DNA of 64,000 nucleotides, taken from contig JAHYIO010000039.1 of assembly GCA_020543525.1 (NCBI GenBank), positions 434,001 through 498,000 on the forward strand. The letters are read 5' to 3'. This DNA comes from Coriolopsis trogii (lineage: Eukaryota > Basidiomycota > Agaricomycetes > Polyporales > Polyporaceae). Positions 22,686 to 35,087 of the stretch are shown here, in pieces. Numbering within the stretch: the stretch's first letter is position 1; every line of letters starts with the position of its first letter. A program made the translations under genes and the position numbers. The notes beneath the pieces are model-generated. The model searched no databases, was not told where the DNA came from, and saw only the letters and a list, made by a program, of their open reading frames with translations.

Positions 22686-25672
22686 CTAATTTTTCGCCAC
22701 TCTGTCCGTACCTGTCACCTCTCGAACCCTCCCTAGTCCATGCACGGCTTGCGAGCGTGCCAAGCGTCTGTCGCCGCCCAGACCACCATTGAGATCTGCT
22801 CCCTCTTCGAGGGTACCGACTTCTACACCTCCCTCACCTGTGCGCGTTTCGAGGAGCTCTGCCAAGACCTCTTCCGCAGCACTCTTGAGCCCGTTGGGAA
22901 GGCTTGATGCGGATGTGGATGCAATCGGACCTATGTTCTCGTTACCAGCCGGGTTCTTCGGTTGCCACATTGGACAGACGCGACTACGCTCTGTCAGGGC
23001 CCTGTTAGTATGGATTGGCAATTCGCAGGCGTCCCGAACACCGTACTCGTGTGTCCAGCTTGGAAGCATGCTTGGCAAGTAGGAGCCTTCCGCTTCACTC
23101 TAGCAACCGGAGGCTGGGCGTGATTAATAATGGCCGCATTCGAGACGTCTAGACTGATAGCAGCCGGAGGCACTGGGCAAGGGAGCTTCGGGGCAGGGGG
23201 TGGGGGCGGGGGTGGGGGTGGAAATATGGAATGGATTAATTCAAGAAGATGCTGGCCGTGCTTGTCTATAAGGTCGTGTCGCCAGCTCAGTTCACGTTTA
23301 AGATTATCTACGGTGACGAGTTTGCCTGCTTGGGCGCACTCGATTATACGAGTGATAGTTTGTACGGGCATGAATAAGCTCCCGCCGAAGTCCTCGAGGT
23401 TCGCAGCACCGAACAGCTCGAGCGCGCGTTGATCGCGCCACTTGAAGACGGCCTTGCGAAGAGAGGCGCATTGCGGGGTGATGGTAATGTCATTAACATG
23501 GCTCTTCTTTGGTTTCTTGGCGACAGGAGGCGCGAGGTCAAGTAGGGCAAGCATATCTATGAAGGCAGTCGGAGTGCAGAGGTCGCAACAGATCAGGAGA
23601 GGTTTCGGTGAGCAGCGAGAGCAACCAGTGGAAGAAGCTAGGTCGCAGTCTATGTGATCGGAAACTGGGTGGTTTGAGTTAGAATAGAGGATTAGATTCA
23701 GTGAGGCAATACGTACCACGTTTGTCGTTCGAGTAGTATAATTCGAGGATCTTTCGTCTACAACCAAACCCACGCCGTTGGGCGTTGAGGTAGTCATCAA
23801 GGACCTGAGGAATCGAGTCCTTACGCAAGGCACGTGCAGGGGCGGTCGCCGCCTTGGAGGGGCGCTTGTTGTACGTGCTCCTTCGCTCTTCCTCCCAACC
23901 CGGAGCTGCTGTGCCGCCCACCGCTGCCTCTCCATTGTCTCGCCTGTTTTGTCCTGTGATATCTACTCAGTGATGCCGTTCGCTACCGACCTTCCCAGCT
24001 TGCTCACCATGACTGGGCTCTCCGTCTTCATCTACGTCCATAGGCTCAACCGGACTCCGATCCTCGACCTTCCATGGAGTCATCTGCGCGACACCTGGTG
24101 CCATCGCGTTGGAGGCTGGACCAGTCGAGCCACCATTGGTCAAGAAAGAGTCGGGACCAAGCAGACTCTTCGATGAAGACGCCTTACTCAGCGATAGAGC
24201 GTTCGGCTTCCCTGAGGCATAGAGGAGGCTGCCACCGAGTTGGCTCAAGCCCGCCTTAGGAGGTTTCGACGTCAACCCAGATACGTGCAGCTGAGGATTG
24301 GATGAAGCAAAGGCTATGGAGGGAGGAGACAGAGAGGAAGAGCTCGCCGTTGCAGGCCGCTTCAGTGGTACGTTCTGCCTTGCTTCACATTTGCGCTTCC
24401 GCGCTCGCTGGTTCTTCCTCTTCTCCGCTTGTACCACCTTCTTGTCTCTCTCCTCATCGAAGTAGTCCTTTTCCGCAAGGAGGATGGCAAAGGCATATTG
24501 CCCGCCGCCTCGAGCAGCTCTTCCAAATCGTTGCCACAGCGTGTTCATTGTCTGCGGCACCTTCCATTGCACTATGAGTTCAATGTCTGCAAGGTCCAGT
24601 CCCTATCACGAAGTCAATAAGCGAGCTCATAGCGATGTTTAATTGGCCCACCATTCCAAATGAGTCCGTCACACACAGACCGAATGTCTCTCCAGTCCTT
24701 ATCTTCTCGAATTCATCCGCGCAATAGAATGATGTCATCGTGCCATGGAAGTATCTTACTTTGTCACGAAGAGTTGTTGGGAGACGTGCACTCAAGTGGG
24801 CAGTTGCAGCCTCTGCCTCTTTCGTGTTGTCAAAGAATATAAGGAACTTCGGAGGACGGACACCGTCCTCCCAAGAACCCTCCGGGATTATGAAGTCGAG
24901 GTCCTTAAATGAACTCGCAGCGTACTGTAAGGGCCGCACAACAAGCGCAACCTCAGGTCTATCATTAGACCGGAGAATGTGGGTTGTTTTGTCCTTTTGT
25001 AGAAGCATCGTCTCGGAAACCTCCGTAAGCAGGCCTGGTGGGAGCGTCGCAGAGGGTATGTAGAAAGGAGGAGTACTCCCGGCAATGATATATCGCAGGG
25101 AGCCAAGATGTTTGTATTGTTCCCGGAACGATGACCACTCACTAATGCAGTGGCCTTCGTCGTATATGAAGTAGAGGATCTTGGATGTGAAAGATTGTTT
25201 CTGCCACAGGTGCTCGCAATGCCTGCCTTCCAACATCAGAAGCTCCGGACCGAACATGATTACACGGTATACACCGTTCTCAATACTCTGCAAGAACACA
25301 TGAGTATGGGATTATTAGCTCAACACATGCAATATTACTCACCTTGAATAAATCATCTGTAGCATTCTCTGAATCGATGGCCTTAATGCCTGCCGCATGG
25401 AGGAGGTTCTCGTTCTGTTTACCTAATTGATTAAGTGGAGTTACGACTATGATTATTCTATCTTCTCCGTCCTCGAGTGCCATGAGAAGCCCGATCCAAA
25501 ACAAGAGAGTCTTCCCAGAACCGGTAGCTGCGACAGCGACTACATCATGTTGTCTGTCCCTCAAAGCTTGCGCGACCTTGATTTGCCAGAGACAAGGTCG
25601 CTTTCCCAATTTCCTGACGACCAGTTCACGGATGCGAGGCAGAGTCCAGCTCGGCGCAGTGGTCGGCGGCAT
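22686..25672 (-). CDS. RecQ-like ATP-dependent DNA helicase carried by the transposon
   Basis: Exons 25672-25343, 25287-24652, 24602-23987, 23953-23717, 23649-23047 and 22990-22686 (908 aa; phases agree at every junction). Helicase motifs: [15 protein letters not shown] (Walker A), [12 protein letters not shown] (motif II, DEGH in place of DEAH/DEVH), [27 protein letters not shown] and [12 protein letters not shown] (motif VI). Then come a Ser/Pro-rich linker, a RecQ zinc-binding-like module ([14 protein letters not shown] ... STGCSRCSP ... CCDLC), a proline run and a terminal zinc knuckle [16 protein letters not shown] formed across the last intron. The start codon lies inside the right inverted repeat. 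Convergent with the DUF6589 gene, 117 bp apart. Probably assists transposition; the exact role is unknown. Confidence 0.88.
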
Positions 25673-26011
25673 TAGTACGTCGAGGAACAGGCTGGGAGAG
25701 CGCGTCGCTGTATGCGCGATGTAACGCGACGCGTCTGGCCGTGTTGACGCTGTAACACGATTGTGCGCCGCCGCAAATGCCGACTGCTACCCGACGAGAC
25801 ATTATTTGCTGAGCGCCGAGACTTTTTTGTTCGCGTAGAGGTCAAGTATTATGCTCGGTGATCTCGGAATGACCACTTTGGCCAGCCGTCCTATAGTGTT
25901 CTCTTCCCTTGTTCACGCTCAATTAGGAAACTCTCGTGCGCGCCTAACATATCCAGCTTGGTCTCGCAACATACTTGATTAGGATCTATCTACGCTACAG
26001 GATAAAGGGGA
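25663..26011 (-). repeat. Right terminal inverted repeat of the DUF6589-RecQ element, inner 349 bp
   Basis: Inverted match of 19504 back to about 19156. It is interrupted after 26011 by the KDZ transposon, and its outer 36 bp are at 35624-35659. It contains the first codons and presumed promoter of the RecQ gene. Confidence 0.9.
26004..26011. repeat. 8-bp target-site duplication of the KDZ element, left copy (AAAGGGGA)
   Basis: AAAGGGGA lies directly before the KDZ end CACCTGATC and recurs directly after the other end at 35616-35623. Removing one copy plus the element rejoins the 385-bp repeat perfectly, which proves the insertion. Confidence 0.92.
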
Positions 26012-26490
26012 CACCTGATCATCACGATATCAGGGCATCATTAGCCTGGTGGGAAAATTTCCTCCCTGGCTAAATGAGCCTGTTCCCCTCGTTCCCCACC
26101 ACTACGAGTATCACTAGCAATAATTGTGTTTGTTCCTTGTATGGTAGGCCCAGCGCCCCCTCCCAAAGGAGTACTCTGAGGGCGGGCAAGGGCGGGCCCC
26201 GGCTAATTCCGAGTTCGATCCCGGCCTGAGCCTTCGCGTCACGTGGATAGCGTCCACTCTGCCAAGACTCCCTCCCGCAATGTGGGTGACGCCGCCCGCC
26301 CGCCTCGGCTAGTCTCCCCTCTGCTGCGCCCATCGTTGATGCCGCCCGCCCGCCTCGGCTAGTCTCCCCTCCGTTGCGCCCATCGTTGCCGATGCCGCCA
26401 TGCCTCCCGACGCTGTCCCTCGCGATGAGCGCAATGAATCCACCGTTCTGACCGTTCCTCTGAGCCGTTTCGCGTGCGGGTTGATGCGTT
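26012..26490 (+). repeat. Left terminal inverted repeat of the KDZ element (about 479 bp)
   Basis: Inverted match to 35083-35615. It contains two tandem copies of a GC-rich unit of about 50 bp (around 26288-26388, including cgcccgcctcggctagtc); the right repeat has three. Otherwise only scattered substitutions and small gaps are visible. Confidence 0.9.
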
Positions 26491-27233
26491 GAATGTGTTG
26501 GATCTCCCTGGGGCTCTATACATGTAGGTCGTACTAAGCGTCCCAACGGCTACTTCGTGACATGCACCGTTGTATCACCAAGGATGTTGCGGTCATCGAG
26601 ACTCATCAAGCCGAACGCAGAGGAGAACCCGCCCTCGCCCTCTTGCACGTTCAAATTCTATTGGACTGGTAACGAGCGTCGTACACCTCCCTTCCCACCC
26701 ATGTCTGCTCGAGTCCGGAGGTTGCTCATAGGATTCTGTCTAGATTGTGCATGCCGCGCCTCCCGAGATGGGGCGGTAAGCCAAGAGGGTGATGACATCA
26801 TAACATGTCACAATCAGATCGCTATCTCGGTCGCGATTTGGATATAGCGTAACCTTGTCTTCCTCCTCTCTCCTCTCTCCTCCTGCTTCTTGTCCCACGC
26901 TATGGCTAACCTTTATCTCATATCATTATATTCGCTCCCTGCTACACAGTACACTCTCCCTTTGTCACACCCAACGTCTGTCCGACCCCTCCAGCCGATG
27001 GATTCGTCTTGCAATCAACTGCCACCGCATCAACTGACCCATGGGACGGATCAGCCGGTGTGATGGGGCCTGGTGCCTGCTTGTTACGATGATGCCATGT
27101 ACTACCCTCCCTCTTGACAATGGCATGCATGTCGAACACGCGTTTTTTATCGATGGCTTGGAAAGTGATATATTCTGCCCGCCTACGATGCATAAACAGG
27201 TTCCCATTCCACTCCAACTGACATTCCTTAGAC

Positions 27234-30200
27234 ATGCCGAAAGATCGCAAGAGAGGGGTGTCAAAGGGAGTCCGTGTATCGGCTCCCGCGTATCACGCAT
27301 CATCATCAGGCACTCACGCGTTTCAGACATTTCAGCAACGTCGCTTCAGTGCCAAGGCCTTGGAGGAAGAGAGGAAGAAGGCGAGCGACACCTTCTCCCG
27401 GCTGTGTCAAGGTATCGTTATAGCTGTACGTTCAGGGCATACGAGTAGCTGACAGCTGTTCGCAGGTGCAAGCACACAGGATCTGCAGGCCCTCGCAGAT
27501 TTTCGTGGAGACGATCTTCAAGACCTGACGCAGCCGCAAGAGGCGGTTGATCCCATGACTTTCATTGATGAGGGTGCCGACGAAGATTGGGAAGACGTCC
27601 CGGATCAGCACCCCGAGTCTATCACCTACGCGATCCGTGATATCCTCGAAGCCACGTGAGTAGCGACTGCTAGAGGGTATATGCGAATCTCTCTCTGACT
27701 GGTACCCAACAGCCCTACGTATCGTCATCGCATGAACAAGGACACGCGCACATGGGCACAGCGCATACAGAACTTGGACGAGAACTGGGGCCCGAAGATT
27801 CCATTGTTTGTGACGGCCTTTCTTCACCACAAGTACGGTCCCCCAGCCGAGCCACTTCCCTCGAGTAGCTTTACGATTGATGTTCTCGACATCTACACAT
27901 GCGCTACCTCGGTGACCGTGCCGATCGGAGAAGGACAATCGGCAACCGAAGCTTTGGTCGCCGCCGGGTACCTAGGCACCACCCCTATAGCCCCGTCCTT
28001 GGCAATTTCCTTCAAGACGCTCGAACTCTTTCGCAGCATTCGACTATTCAAGTCCTCCTTCAGCACAGAGGCATTTACGAAGCTTTTGTGCCATTATTAT
28101 TACGTAGGCTCGCTACAAATCCTATGAAGATCACGCTCTTACTATTCTCCTCTCTGTAGATTCCGTACCGCCGATACTATCGCACCGCCATTGCCGATGC
28201 ATTTGATATCTACCTCCTCATTTTGAGCCACGTGGACACCCGAGTGCAAGACGCCCTCGGGCGATCAGATCCTGAGTGGCGGGCGCGGAATAGTTGTCCG
28301 GCATGCGTGTATGCGGTACGTCATCGGTTCATTCTCTCGGGTCCGTTCTGTTGGGATGACAAGAATGCTCGCAGGTCGTCGGTGAGGAGCCTCCGCGCTA
28401 TGTGCGCATGGTTGCGATCGACGGAAATAATTCATTGAAGCGTCTGCTGACGTCTGACGGACGACGTACCGGGGACACCCGTGAGTTCCAAAGCGACTAC
28501 ATTCTGCCCCGCCAGTTCGTGGACCGCTTTGCGAACGAGGTGAAGGGTCGCCAAAGACAGGCCAAGCCTGACCTCCGCGAGGATGCTGACTCTGATGGTG
28601 AGGGTGGGTCCAGTCCTGATACCGGCGAAGGATACCCGACAGATGGCGCTGAGGACCAGACCTCGCCATGCGCCAGCAACTGGAAGGCAGCGGCATCAGA
28701 TGAGACGAAGAAGATGTGGGGTATGTTTGATGAGACGGGTGTTTTCCTCTGCGCTTGTCGTCATTCTATGATTATCTTCATTGCCGATATGGTCCGGAGC
28801 GGTGAATTGTAAGCTGATCCGAGATCCCTTTCCCGAAATTCCACTGATTCAGGCACAGGGCCAAGTATGCGCTCGCGATGACGGCAAAACTGGAGGACGT
28901 CTCCCCTGGGAAGAAGATGATCGGCTACGACATAGGCTGCGTGTTCGAGGATACCGTCCTCCGCAGCTCTCTGCGTGGTGCCTTCCTTGCAAGCGGATCC
29001 CGCTTTTGTGTCCCGGCTTTCCACGGATACTCACATTCCTACAAGTGTCAGTGCCAGTATCACCCCAACTGCATCCCAGGCGTTGGACTCGAAGACTTCG
29101 AGACTGATGAACGTGTCTTCAATCGATCCAACGAGCTCGCCCCGGTCACGCGCTGCGCATCTAGGTACCGACGTCATCTCATCATAGATATGTTCTGTCG
29201 GCAATGGGACCACGAGCGCTACGCGAATATCGGCCAGATGTTGCACGACAACTACGTCCAGGCCCTCGAGATCATAGAGAAGCAAACCGAGCCCCTGGCT
29301 ATGACCCTCCAAGGACTGTCGATTACAGAGGAGGACCTCGTTGCATATGAGGCGGAGGAGAGACAATACTTCGCACACCTCCGAGACGAAGATCCCGCCA
29401 ATTTACACACGATCGCCTACGTGGAGGCCCTGCAAGACTTACAACGCGCGAAGTAAGTGCTCCGGCGATGTTGGGCGCAACATTATTAACTGTACACTGC
29501 TAGGAACGAGCTCGCGGACGCTTCTCAACGTTTCCGGCGGCGTGTACCCCGGGACGAGGAGACCGGCGATGCGGATCTCACCCTGACGTTCCTGGCCCCC
29601 ATGGACGGTCCCATCAATTACGACGCTCAGCGATCGGAGACCGTGAGATTGGAGAGACGCCGCCGGGAACTCCTCGATCGCGTCCAGCAATTGACAGCCG
29701 AGGTCGTTGCAATCGAGGCCGAATACAACATCGACATTCGTTGGCAGCCCGCAGACGAGTTGTATCGCCAAACCGTCGAATACATCGCCACACGTAGGTA
29801 CCAGCGTGCCCTCGGCAAGCTCCAGCGACTGGTGATCCAGCGACTTTTTGAGTTGCAGAAATTGAATGTCTCCCGAACCGGTGAGTAACCGGGTTGGTGA
29901 CGTCATGGCTTTGCTTATATTCTTTCCAGGATATAAAGTGCGCACGTACCTTGCCAAAAGCCTCCAGAGGCGCTGCAAGGCCATCCGGACGGCCGTTCAT
30001 GAATACAATGCAGCGGCGCTTGCACTCACCCCTCCTCGCGATCCTGTTGATTGGACGAAGGTTTCACACTACTCCTTCATAGAGGAGTTCGCACTCCTCC
30101 AGGGAACAAGGAATGACATTCGGAACAAACCGTGGACGCAGCCGGAAGTGCGAGAGACAATGCGGATCTCTCGCCGCATCAAGCGAGCACGCGAGGAGAT

Positions 30201-30594
30201 CGAGAACGCAAATCGCGAGATTCGAAGGATGCATACGTGGATCCGCGATGAGGAGTTGTTGTTCCGCTCCGTCCTCGGCCGCGTGAAGAAGGAGGATCGG
30301 GCCCTCTATGGCGCACTCACTGAGTACTGCAGACATCGCCGTGCGGCGAACGCGCGGAATATGGCTTATATTGAGAAGATCTATGCCCTGAAAGGCTTTA
30401 CCGGTATTCCCATCGCCGGGAATGCCGTGAGCCCTATGACGCCGCAAACTGATATCTCTGCACAAACAGGGGATCTATCAGAGGTCGAGGCAGTGACTCG
30501 AGAAGTGGAGGAGGATTTGGACCTGGCGATTGACGATGGAGCAAGTGATGAGGTTGTGGCCATCGTAGAGTACCTCTCCCGTCTTACTATATAG
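27234..30594 (+). CDS. KDZ transposase
   Basis: Cut-and-paste transposase of the Kyakuja-Dileera-Zisupton superfamily. Exons 27234-27411, 27466-27655, 27713-28103, 28160-28315, 28375-28808, 28859-29452, 29504-29880 and 29930-30594 (994 aa; phases consistent). The order is a short basic N-terminus, an acidic segment, a region with CHYYYIPYRR and the cysteine pair NSCPACVYA, then the catalytic block MVAIDGNNSLKR, MWGMFDETGVFLCACRHSM and IADMVRSGELAKY, then KKMIGYDIGCVFEDT, FHGYSHSYKCQCQYHPNC, and a long helical C-terminal region ending around residue 994. The first DGNNS and later GYDIGC aspartates are expected catalytic residues. The start is the first ATG before KDRKRGVSKG. No premature stop or frameshift was seen. 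Confidence 0.92.
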
Positions 30595-31091
30595 ATGTGT
30601 ACATGTATCAAGACGCTCTCAACGCTCCGAATCCGAGATTCTCGTCTTCATCAATCGAAGTGAGTGCATACAAAGTAAATACGCGTATTCAGTGTCACAA
30701 ACGAAAGACTTGAGGATGAGTTTTCGTGAGATGGGAGGATGGAGACCCTCTGAAATGCGAACGGAGGTCTCTTTGCGAGGGTGCAACAGTTGACTTTCAT
30801 ACCGAAACACTGTTGCATAGAGAACGTGAAAGTTGAGTTCCGGGGCCTGCGAGCTGGAGACTCGGATTCAAATCGAAAGAACATATAGTACGAGCGATTA
30901 CATGCATTCTATGATAATTTGGAACCTGTACGTGCTATCCTTGTATCTGAGGTACAAGATGAACGTGCGAAGGGGGGTGTTTAGCAGGACGCACGCATGC
31001 GCGCCTACCCTCGTTGCACCTCTTCTCTCGACCCACTGGCTACCCTCTGCCTCTCCTCTCGATCTACTGCTTATCTCCTTCTCTCTCTACT

Positions 31092-32445
31092 ATGGTGAGC
31101 TATCCGTTGTTTCAAGCCGCCACCACCGCCATCGCACCGGCCCCCGATCGACTTGAAGATGATACGGGGCCGTATTACTTCATTTTCGGAGGATCAAGTG
31201 GTGAGATCCAACAGACCCGGTACGTCTACCCACCTCCACTGTCGTAAATGTGCCTCACCTTCTTTTACGCATCTGCAGCCCCCCTTATCTAGCTCTTGGA
31301 GCATTCAGATACCGCCTTCCAATAGTAGTAACCTGTGTCAATCGCCAGGATGCTCTCACTGTCAAGGCTCTCCATGATTCGATCTTCCGCGACAATGCTT
31401 TGAGAGATGCGCACACGATCGCCTACCGTGCTCAAGAGAGCGGGATCAACTTGTTCTCGGAGTCAATATATTGCATAAGACGTGCAGGTACCTCGGACGG
31501 GGAGACAGGAATCTGGATCGGTTTCAGTTGGTGAGTACACTATGTCTGCGTCCCTACAAGAGATGGCTTGAGCTCTTGATCTCCTGCTCCAGGGGCTTTC
31601 TGGAGGCCCAGATTGATGAGGGAGATGTGCGACCAAGTTGGAAGAGGCACGACAGTCTCGTCGAGGGTGTCATCTGGATGTTACGCAAGAAGGGCCACAA
31701 CATCCCACTGCCAGGCAAGAATGGGCGCATCCGCACCCCACAACTTCACCCACCATCTTCGCAGGCAAGTCTCATTCCATCTCACCCACTTAAAGCGTCG
31801 AGTGCGAGACTTAGTGTCCGATTACAGGGGCCACCGGCGCCGCCGCGCACACCTTCTAAGCCTGTGGCCCGTCAGTCTGCCCAGGCCAGTGGGAGTAACC
31901 GACGGTCCCCTCCATGCAGTGCGGTGCCCCCCGTGCGTGTTCATGTCTCCAATCAAGGGCGAGTACGGGCAGGTAGCCCTCCTGCCCATGACAACTCCGA
32001 GGACTCGGGGTCGGACTCCGAGGACGTGTTCTACGATGGTAAGCCGTTTCAGACCGGTGCAACGACACACGTTGATAGTGAATTCCATGCAGCCCTCGCA
32101 AATCTGGCCCTCGACGATGCTCCCAACCCCGAGGGCCCTCTCCAGGTGGGTGCCATCGAAGCGTCGCTCGCCATCCAACTACTTGCGGAGATGACCCGCA
32201 TACCGGCCGGCATGGGGCAGGAGAACGCCAACGACCATCTGTATCCGATGACATTTGGCCGTGTCGCCGACAGGCTTCTAGCCATGAAAGGTATCACTGA
32301 CGCCGATTTGTGGCATGTTCTTGCCATCCGGGTCCACGCTGGGTCCCCGGATGTGTTTGCAGCCCATCTCAGCTCCCGCTTCCCTGCATGGAGCATTATT
32401 GAGGGTCGCATGCTGTGGCAGGCCATGCGCTTCCCTGGGATGTAG
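31092..32445 (+). CDS. KDZ-associated protein of unknown function
   Basis: Exons 31092-31219, 31279-31530 and 31593-32445 (410 aa). The N-terminal third (about 130 residues) looks globular: YYFIFGGSSGEIQQTR, LGAFRYRLPIVVTCVNRQDA, SGINLFSESIYCIRRAG, GIWIGFSWGFLEAQI. A Pro/Ser-rich, probably disordered middle follows, with an acidic patch (DNSEDSGSDSEDVFYD), then a C-terminal helical domain ending MLWQAMRFPGM. I do not recognise the family. It lies between the transposase and the HMG-like gene on the same strand inside one element, so a role in transposition or its regulation is possible. Confidence 0.7.
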
Positions 32446-32641
32446 CTTGTATCTTGATGTATGTACACTAGTTCATCTATTCAGACTGATTGGTTCTTGG
32501 TGTGCCCTAGCCTCTGACGCTCACGTGAGCGATTGTGAGAGTGTTGAATATTTCCTTACACGCCCACAAAATAGGGGCGGGCGTTCTCGATTTGCTTCCT
32601 ATTCCCACCACTGTCGATCTTCATTCTAAGTTACGACAAGC

Positions 32642-34412
32642 ATGCCGACATCCACCATCGAGAAGCTACTGAAGAGACTGGCCCAGCCCAGTCGCAAGGT
32701 CGCGGGAAAACGCGTCAAGTTCCCGTGGCGCAAGCGGTGGCAACGCGTTTATGTTCGTCTCACCAAGGACGAACGCGAAGCACTCAAAACCAAACGCGAG
32801 GGCCAGCGCAAGGATCTTGAGGCCGCCATCCTCGCAGCACGTGCCGCTGCTTTCCAGGCTGCTGTCGAGATCAGCGAGAAGTTCAACCGCGCGCATGGCC
32901 CCGACTACTACTACAAGCTTATCCTGCACAGTCGCCGTTTGCAACCCACGGAGCGCAAGCTCTCCCTGTGGCAGGCGTTCGTCAGTAAGGAGTTGAAGGA
33001 TATCAACGAAGGTGCGTTATACATAGTTATCGAGTCTGAATCATATTGAAGGGAGGATCAGGGAAAGCCGCTGGCGACCGCGAACGCGTCTCAAAAGGCT
33101 ATATGACCATCATAGCTGCGAAATGGAAGAGTCTCAGCCACGAGGAGCGCGTCGCCGCCGTCTCCGATGTTCTCGAAGAGCTTAGCGAGCGCCGCGAGGA
33201 CCGCAAGACCGTCATCCCCAACACCTCCGTGCGCGCGTTCCATGACACACGCACAACGCTCGCGACGGTGCAGCGCGAGGTGAGTATTGTATTCCGCCTC
33301 CCGCAATGTCAACTAATAGTATGATAGCTCCAAAATCTCCATGGTCGCACAGACACGGATGTACTGTGTATCGCTGTCCGCTCCAAGCTTGATCAGTACA
33401 ACGAGCCATACGTATTCTATAGCAACCCGCGCGTTGCTCAGTTCTGGCACTCCCTCACCAAGAAGACAATCCAGGACCTAGCCCTGCAAATGGAAGGGTT
33501 CTGTATATCGGGCGTTACTAGTGAGTCTCTGGACCCTCGTGCACTCAAATTAATACGCTAACGATGTGTTCCAACTTGAAGGTATCACCAAGAACTACCA
33601 GCAGGAGTGGTTGGAGCTCAAAAAGAAGGTTGCTGATTATATCACAGAGAAGCTTCGTACGTCCTTCTGTGGCATGTTCTCACCTCCACCCTGACCCGCA
33701 TGCAGGCGAGTGCTGCGCTCCCCGTGGCGTTCCATGGCGTATGTTTTACGTGAATTTTGAGGCTAACATTACTTGGAAGTACGGCGTGGTCCTCGACAAC
33801 TGGCCGCTTCAGAAGTTTGTGGCCGCCAACATGATCACTTCCATACCGACACTCAACATTCTCTACACCGCGTTTGAGAGCGGCGCGACCCGCTTTCGCT
33901 TGCTCAGCGATGAGGAATGGATACAGTGGCGGCAGGATTATTCACAAGGTACCCACGCGCCGGGAGTCACCGCTGCCATTGCAGTAGGGAACCTTGTCAT
34001 AGAGGGCGATGACACTCCGGCTGACGCGTCCGATGTCACGGCCAACGGCGTGTCCAATGCCACGGCCGCATCTTCGCCCAACGGCGTGCCCGACGCCACG
34101 GCCGCGTCTACGCCCAACTCTGCGCCTGATCCGCCCACGCCATCAGCCGAGGCGCCCACCCCCGGCCCCTCTTCTGCCAGCGTTGCTCCCGTGGAGCAGC
34201 CCGGAGCTACACTCTGTGGCACAAAGCGGCCTCTCGTCGACAACTTCTACAATGCCACCGCTGCTCCGGATGGGACAGGCTTCCACGTTCCCAAGAGGCA
34301 GCGCAAGGAGCGCAGTGACAAAGGCAAGAAGCGGGGCGCGCGTACGAAGAAGGGCGCCGAGAATGTGCCGCCGGTGGTCCAGGGGATCCCGGGCGCATCA
34401 GGCACGGCATGA
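32642..34412 (+). CDS. KDZ-associated HMG-box-like protein
   Basis: Exons 32642-33011, 33056-33279, 33328-33520, 33582-33656 and 33706-34412 (522 aa). A basic coiled N-terminus (KRVKFPWRKRWQRVYVRL) precedes an HMG-box-like stretch across exons 1-2: KLSLWQAFVSKELKDINEG, then RVSKGYMTIIAAKWKSLS and HEERVA. The middle part (YVFYSNPRVAQFWHSLTKKT, WLELKKKVADYITEKLRE, FEANITWKYGVVLDNW) is unrecognised. The C-terminus is Ala/Pro/Thr repeat-rich and ends in a basic patch (PKRQRKERSDKGKKRG). A DNA-binding accessory protein of the transposon is the likely role. The first intron's 3' splice site is my weakest junction (33055 chosen to keep frame). Confidence 0.72.
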
Positions 34413-35062
34413 ACCCAGTATGGGCCAATGCATATACCATTCGCTCTTCAAGAGTGTAGCCCCCTGTATTTATGGCATAGCTGGTAGTATACATGTCATA
34501 TTGCAGGCCAATTACATGGGATGCGACGGTCACTGCACGCAATGTCTAACCTTACAAAGATCGAAAGCGCTCACTGGTATATTGGATGGCAGGTCTAGAC
34601 TTCCAGTGTGATCAGATCGTCGGCTATTATATCGAATTTACCGTACCTATGTACTGTATTCCCCGTCGCCTGCTTCATTATGGACGCCAGGCTGAGCTCA
34701 TCCCTGATTGAATACGAATGAATAGAACAATGAATATAGTATTTGCAAGGCCATGGGGTGTTGAGTAACGTTGAGTAGGTAGTAGGGGGGGAGAGATGGA
34801 GGCTCCGGTATGATGCCGAGATTCCGATCGCAGTGCGCCTCGGCTCGTAGCTATGACGTCGCAATGTGGAGGGCGGTGCATATCGAGCGGTGCTACGGGT
34901 ATGGTGGGGCAGGCGCTGGGCGGGGCTGGCAGGATGGTGTATGGGAGGCAGCACCGCTAGCAGACTCTATCGAAACACGTCAGATGGTCAAGTAGAGGCC
35001 GTGAGTGTGGTCATGCATGCCGGCTGGGGAAGTTTGTGGAGCATATGCACTTACAATGCGTG

Positions 35063-35087
35063 GCGTTCGACGCGACGCGTCGAACGC
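35063..35087. repeat. Perfect 12-bp-arm palindrome next to the KDZ right repeat
   Basis: The arms gcgttcgacgcg and cgcgtcgaacgc are separated by one A. It overlaps the inner end of the right inverted repeat. The left end has no equivalent. Confidence 0.8.

Noticed and set aside
23100..23260. G-rich run as a possible quadruplex or regulatory element
   Set aside because: It is the codon run for a proline stretch in the RecQ-like protein on the minus strand.
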